Origin: Nakamurella flava
GTDB lineage: Bacteria; Actinomycetota; Actinomycetes; Mycobacteriales; Nakamurellaceae
DNA: 64,000 nt
Direction: 5' to 3'
Assembly: GCF_005298075.1 (NCBI RefSeq)
Contig: NZ_SZZH01000001.1
Coordinates: 1,116,001-1,180,000 of the forward strand
Shown here: positions 60,856 through 64,000 of the stretch, one piece after another
Numbering within the stretch: position 1 is the stretch's first letter
Layout of the letters: the number at the start of each line of letters is the position of its first letter
Notes under the pieces: generated by a model
What the model saw: the letters and a program-made list of their open reading frames with translations, nothing else
The model's database searches: none
What the model was told of the DNA's origin: nothing
Program-made: the position numbers and the translations under genes

Positions 60856-63800
60856 GCCGACCATGGTGACTGCCCGGCGCGATCCCCGGCATCCCATTCG
60901 TCATGGGCCGCTGATGGTGTCGGTGGTCCTGCGTCGGGTTCAGTGTCCGCTTCAGTGTCCTCTCCCGCATCGGTGACGACGGCGGATGCGAGCAGTCGAC
61001 CGATGCCGGCGGCGTCCAGCAGCCGCCGCGGAGCGACGGTGCGGTTCGAGCCCACGTAGTGGAAAACCGCCCGCACCAGCTCGACCGGGATGCCGGTCAG
61101 CTCGCTCATCGCCAGGCGGTAACAGGCGAGCTGGACGTCGCCGGCGTCCCGGTGCTCGGACGGCGGCGGGGCCCCCGTCTTCCAGTCGACGACGGTGATG
61201 CCGCCATCGGGATCGGCGAAGACGGCGTCGATCCGGCCGCGCACCCCGGTCCCCGCGATCCGCGTAGAGAACGGCACTTCGATGTCGATGGGGACCCGAC
61301 CGGCCCAGTCGCTGCGGCGGAAGGCGTCCTGTAACCGGGACAGGTCCGGGTCGGCGCCGACGGCCCGGTCCTCGGCTCCGGGGAGTTCCTCCAGCCCGAC
61401 CAGCGCGTCGCCGCGGAAGAACGTCTCCAGCCAGGAGTGGAACGCCTGACCCCGTCGGGCCTGGCTCGACGGCGCGAGCGGCATCGGTCGGCGCAACCGC
61501 TGGGCCACAGCCGCCGGATCCTCGGCCAGATCGACCAGGCGGGACACCGACAGGTCGGAGGGCAGGGGGACATCGATACGGGGTTGTTGGCGGGCGGCCC
61601 GTTCGGCGAGCAGCACAGTGAGGTCGCGGCGCCATCCCCGTGGGTCGGCGGCGGAGACCGCTGATCCCGCGGCGTCCGATTGGTCGGCGTCGACGGCAAC
61701 GGTGAGGGCACTACCGGCGTCGGGCCGGGTGAGCAGGTCGGCCCGCGACTCCGACGCCGGGTGGCCGGGGCGGGCGGCGCTGGCGAGTGCGGCCAACACG
61801 CGGGCGGCACCCGCTTCGACGAAAGCTCGCCGTTCGCCCAGCGGGTCGTACGGCCACGTCGAGGTCCGGGGAACCAGGGGGGCGCTGTCGCAGTCGGTGG
61901 GCGTCGGTTCCCAGGCGTCGGGTGCCCCGAACTCGGTGGCGACGGGGGCGAGCTCGGTGAGGAACGGGCTGGGACCCGCGGGTTTGCTGGTGCCGGCACC
62001 CCAGTGATGGCCCGACAGCAGCAGGACCCGCTCGGATCGGGTGAGCGCCACGTACAGCAGGCGGCGTTCCTCGGTGAGCCGGAACTCTCGGAAGGCCTCG
62101 ACGTGATCGGCCAGTCGATTGGCGAGCTCCTTCTGGTCGGCGCCGGGCGGCAGGTCGAAGGCCGGCAGGTCCGCCCGGTCACCGCGCAGCGTGGGGGGCA
62201 GTTGTGACGGGTCGCCGAACCACGTCCCGCCGCGGCCACTGGGGAACACCCCGGCTGTGAGGTGCGGGACGGCGACGATCTCCCACTCCAACCCCTTCGC
62301 CGCGTGCACCGTCAGCACCTGCACCTGACCGGCGGGAGCGGGCACCTCCCCCGGCGAGAGCCCGTCCTCACGCTCGGCGGCGGCGTCCACGTAGTCCAGC
62401 AGCTCCAAGGGGCCGGCACCGGTCGCCGCCACGGCGGCGACCACGTCGGCGAAGGCGTCGAGATGGGCGCGACCCGCCCCACCGGTGAGCTGCACCTCGA
62501 TCTCCACACCGATGGTCCGCTCGATGTCGGACACCAGCTCGGCCAGGGGTTGCTGTAACCGAGCCCGGAGCCGGTCCAGCTCGGCGCCGAGTCGGGACAG
62601 CCGTCGATGACCTTCGGTCGAGTACGCGGCGGCGTCGCCCGGGTCGGCCAAGGCGTCGACGAGCGAGGCCGCGTCGATGTCCTCGCCCTCGGACAGCTCG
62701 CCCAGCGCCGATCTCACCGCGGACACCGCGCTCGTACGGCCAACCGCCCCTGCGGCGTCGGCGACTCGGCCGGCCAATGACGCCGCGCGGCGGTGCAGCG
62801 CTTCCAGGTCGGCCGGACCCAGACGCCAGCGCGCACCGGTGAGGATGCGGAGGGCGGCTGCGCCCGCGGTCGGATCGACCAGGACCCGCAGCGTCGCGAT
62901 CAGGTCGGCGACCTCCGGTTCGTCGATCAGGCCACCGAGTCCGACGACCTCGACCGGTAGCCCCTGCTGCCGCAACGCCGCGGCGATACCGGCCATGTCG
63001 GCTCGGCGCCGTACCAGGACGGCCGTGGTGGGTGGTTCCGGCGGTGTCCCGCCGACGGGGAGAGCGGGCAGTTCGCTGGTCTTCACCGAGGTCGAGCCGT
63101 CCGGCAGGTCGCCGGGATCACGAGGTAGGGCGCCGGCCGCTCGCCATAATTCAGCGATCTCGGCGGCCACCCAGGTGTCCTCGTCGGCGACGGTGCGGAA
63201 CAACCCGTGTCGCACCGTCCCGGCGGAGGCACTCGGAGCGGGGCGCAGTTCGCCGACCACGGCGGCGCCACCCCCGCCCGCCCCGGGAGCAGCCGCAGGT
63301 AGGTCCGTACCCGGGCCCGGCTGGCGAATCGGCGCGGAGGCGACATTGGCCAAGGTCAGGACCGAGATCGGATTGCGGAAGCTGGTCAGCAACGTGAACG
63401 TCGGAGCCGCTCGACCGTCGGACAGCGGGAAATCCCGGCCGAAGGCCGGCAGGTTGGAGGCGGACGCGCCTCGCCAGGAGTAGATGGACTGCACAGGATC
63501 GCCGACCGCGGTGACCGGATGGCCCAACGGTGGCGGCGCGGCCAGCGCTGCCGTCCCGGCAGCGGGCGGTCCCGCGCCCGGACGGGAGGTCGGCAGTGTC
63601 CCGGCGCCGAAGACGCCGCGCAACAACACCCGCTGGGCATGGCCGGTGTCCTGGTACTCGTCCAGCAGGACCACGCGGTACCGATCGCGCAGGCTCTCCC
63701 CGATGCCCGGATGCTCGGCGACGAGACGGGCGGCGATCTGCATCTGGTCCGCGAAGTCGATGACCCCTCGTTCCTGTTTCGCGGCCCGGAACGCCCGGAC

Positions 63801-64000
63801 CAGCGGCAGGATCCACCGGCGGTCCTGCAGCGGTTTGACGTGCTTGGCCAAGCCGCTGTGCAGCAGGGACTTCTGGCGCGGCGATGGTGGGGCGGACTGC
63901 AGCGACAACAGGATGCGGTCCAGTTCGCGTTCCAGGTCCGCCGGCTCGACGAGGTGATCGGCGAGAGAACCGGAGATCGCCAGTAGGCGTTCGGTGACGG
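60852..64000 (-). CDS. adnB: AdnB-like helicase-nuclease (5' part beyond window)
   Basis: The visible 1049 codons are the C-terminal part of a UvrD-like SF1 helicase fused to a RecB-type nuclease. Helicase motifs include VVLLDEYQDTGHAQ, AVGDPVQSIYSWRG, LTSFRN, VLTVHAAKGLEWEIVAVPHL and LLYVALTRSERVLLL. The nuclease shows RRGQAFHSWLE, GRIDAVF, VVDWKTG and QLACYRLA, the PD-(D/E)XK set. This is the AdnB layout of the mycobacterial AdnAB end-resection machine. No start codon is near the right edge: the frame is open to 64000. It joins folP2 by an ATGA overlap. AdnA would be expected just beyond the edge. Confidence 0.87.
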   Translation of the reverse strand, partial: VTERLLAISGSLADHLVEPADLERELDRILLSLQSAPPSPRQKSLLHSGLAKHVKPLQDRRWILPLVRAFRAAKQERGVIDFADQMQIAARLVAEHPGIGESLRDRYRVVLLDEYQDTGHAQRVLLRGVFGAGTLPTSRPGAGPPAAGTAALAAPPPLGHPVTAVGDPVQSIYSWRGASASNLPAFGRDFPLSDGRAAPTFTLLTSFRNPISVLTLANVASAPIRQPGPGTDLPAAAPGAGGGGAAVVGELRPAPSASAGTVRHGLFRTVADEDTWVAAEIAELWRAAGALPRDPGDLPDGSTSVKTSELPALPVGGTPPEPPTTAVLVRRRADMAGIAAALRQQGLPVEVVGLGGLIDEPEVADLIATLRVLVDPTAGAAALRILTGARWRLGPADLEALHRRAASLAGRVADAAGAVGRTSAVSAVRSALGELSEGEDIDAASLVDALADPGDAAAYSTEGHRRLSRLGAELDRLRARLQQPLAELVSDIERTIGVEIEVQLTGGAGRAHLDAFADVVAAVAATGAGPLELLDYVDAAAEREDGLSPGEVPAPAGQVQVLTVHAAKGLEWEIVAVPHLTAGVFPSGRGGTWFGDPSQLPPTLRGDRADLPAFDLPPGADQKELANRLADHVEAFREFRLTEERRLLYVALTRSERVLLLSGHHWGAGTSKPAGPSPFLTELAPVATEFGAPDAWEPTPTDCDSAPLVPRTSTWPYDPLGERRAFVEAGAARVLAALASAARPGHPASESRADLLTRPDAGSALTVAVDADQSDAAGSAVSAADPRGWRRDLTVLLAERAARQQPRIDVPLPSDLSVSRLVDLAEDPAAVAQRLRRPMPLAPSSQARRGQAFHSWLETFFRGDALVGLEELPGAEDRAVGADPDLSRLQDAFRRSDWAGRVPIDIEVPFSTRIAGTGVRGRIDAVFADPDGGITVVDWKTGAPPPSEHRDAGDVQLACYRLAMSELTGIPVELVRAVFHYVGSNRTVAPRRLLDAAGIGRLLASAVVTDAGEDTEADTEPDAGPPTPSAAHDEWDAGDRAGQSPWSA

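Overview
The window is high-GC DNA (I estimate near 70%) with dense, almost gap-free genes, many GTG and some TTG starts, frequent ATGA/GTGA/TGATG overlaps, and several start codons sitting 6-7 bases behind a TANNNT -10 box (leaderless mRNAs). Together with DUF3117, DUF3618, DUF6191, an actinobacterial-type glycogen synthase, GAF-ANTAR and AdnB-like proteins this points to an actinomycete, perhaps a Nakamurella/Geodermatophilus-like lineage; the genus is a guess. No rRNA, tRNA, CRISPR array, insertion sequence or prophage was seen, so this looks like ordinary chromosome with an accessory left half and a conserved right half.

Layout. 1-4 kb: end of a YchJ-like gene, an ECF42-type sigma factor coupled to its DGPF/YCII partner, a MetX-like hydrolase and a lipoprotein. 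4.1-8.5 kb: one very large SF1 helicase with a Vsr/DUF559-like nuclease tail. 8.6-12.2 kb: a cluster of envelope proteins (two paralogous small membrane proteins, a secreted protein and a lipoprotein) of unknown role. 12.6-18.2 kb: a LacI-regulated sugar ABC importer operon with an esterase and no ATPase. 18.2-20.6 kb: metallo-beta-lactamase-fold hydrolase plus FAD/Rieske oxidoreductase. 20.7-23.1 kb: envelope-stress-like proteins (DUF3618, holin-like). 23.6-34.7 kb: mixed metabolism, including a wall-anchored acid phosphatase, glutathione peroxidase, several hydrolases, GAF-ANTAR regulator, fructosamine kinase, Fpg/Nei glycosylase, YceI and DUF3024. 34.9-40.5 kb: a tightly coupled three-gene operon of an N-acetylglutaminylglutamine-type amidotransferase, an S9 peptidase and a circularly permuted ATP-grasp ligase; this is the best candidate here for an undescribed pathway.

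40.7-64 kb is conserved actinobacterial core. A MiaE-like ferritin-fold protein, RhlE-type RNA helicase and propeller protein match the order of M. tuberculosis Rv3210c-Rv3212. CorA, Mrp, TatB, HtrA, anti-sigma factor, SigE, O-methyltransferase, GlgC, GlgA, DUF3117, TagA, a DivIVA-domain protein and FolP2 match the Rv1239c-Rv1207 block (synteny recalled, not computed). The window ends inside an AdnB-like helicase-nuclease gene whose stop overlaps the folP2 start.

Working together: SigE and its zinc-type anti-sigma are translationally coupled and sit beside HtrA and TatB, a typical cell-envelope stress module. GlgC and GlgA are divergent, apparently leaderless genes for glycogen or maltose-1-phosphate synthesis. 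The sugar importer probably borrows a shared MsiK-type ATPase encoded elsewhere.
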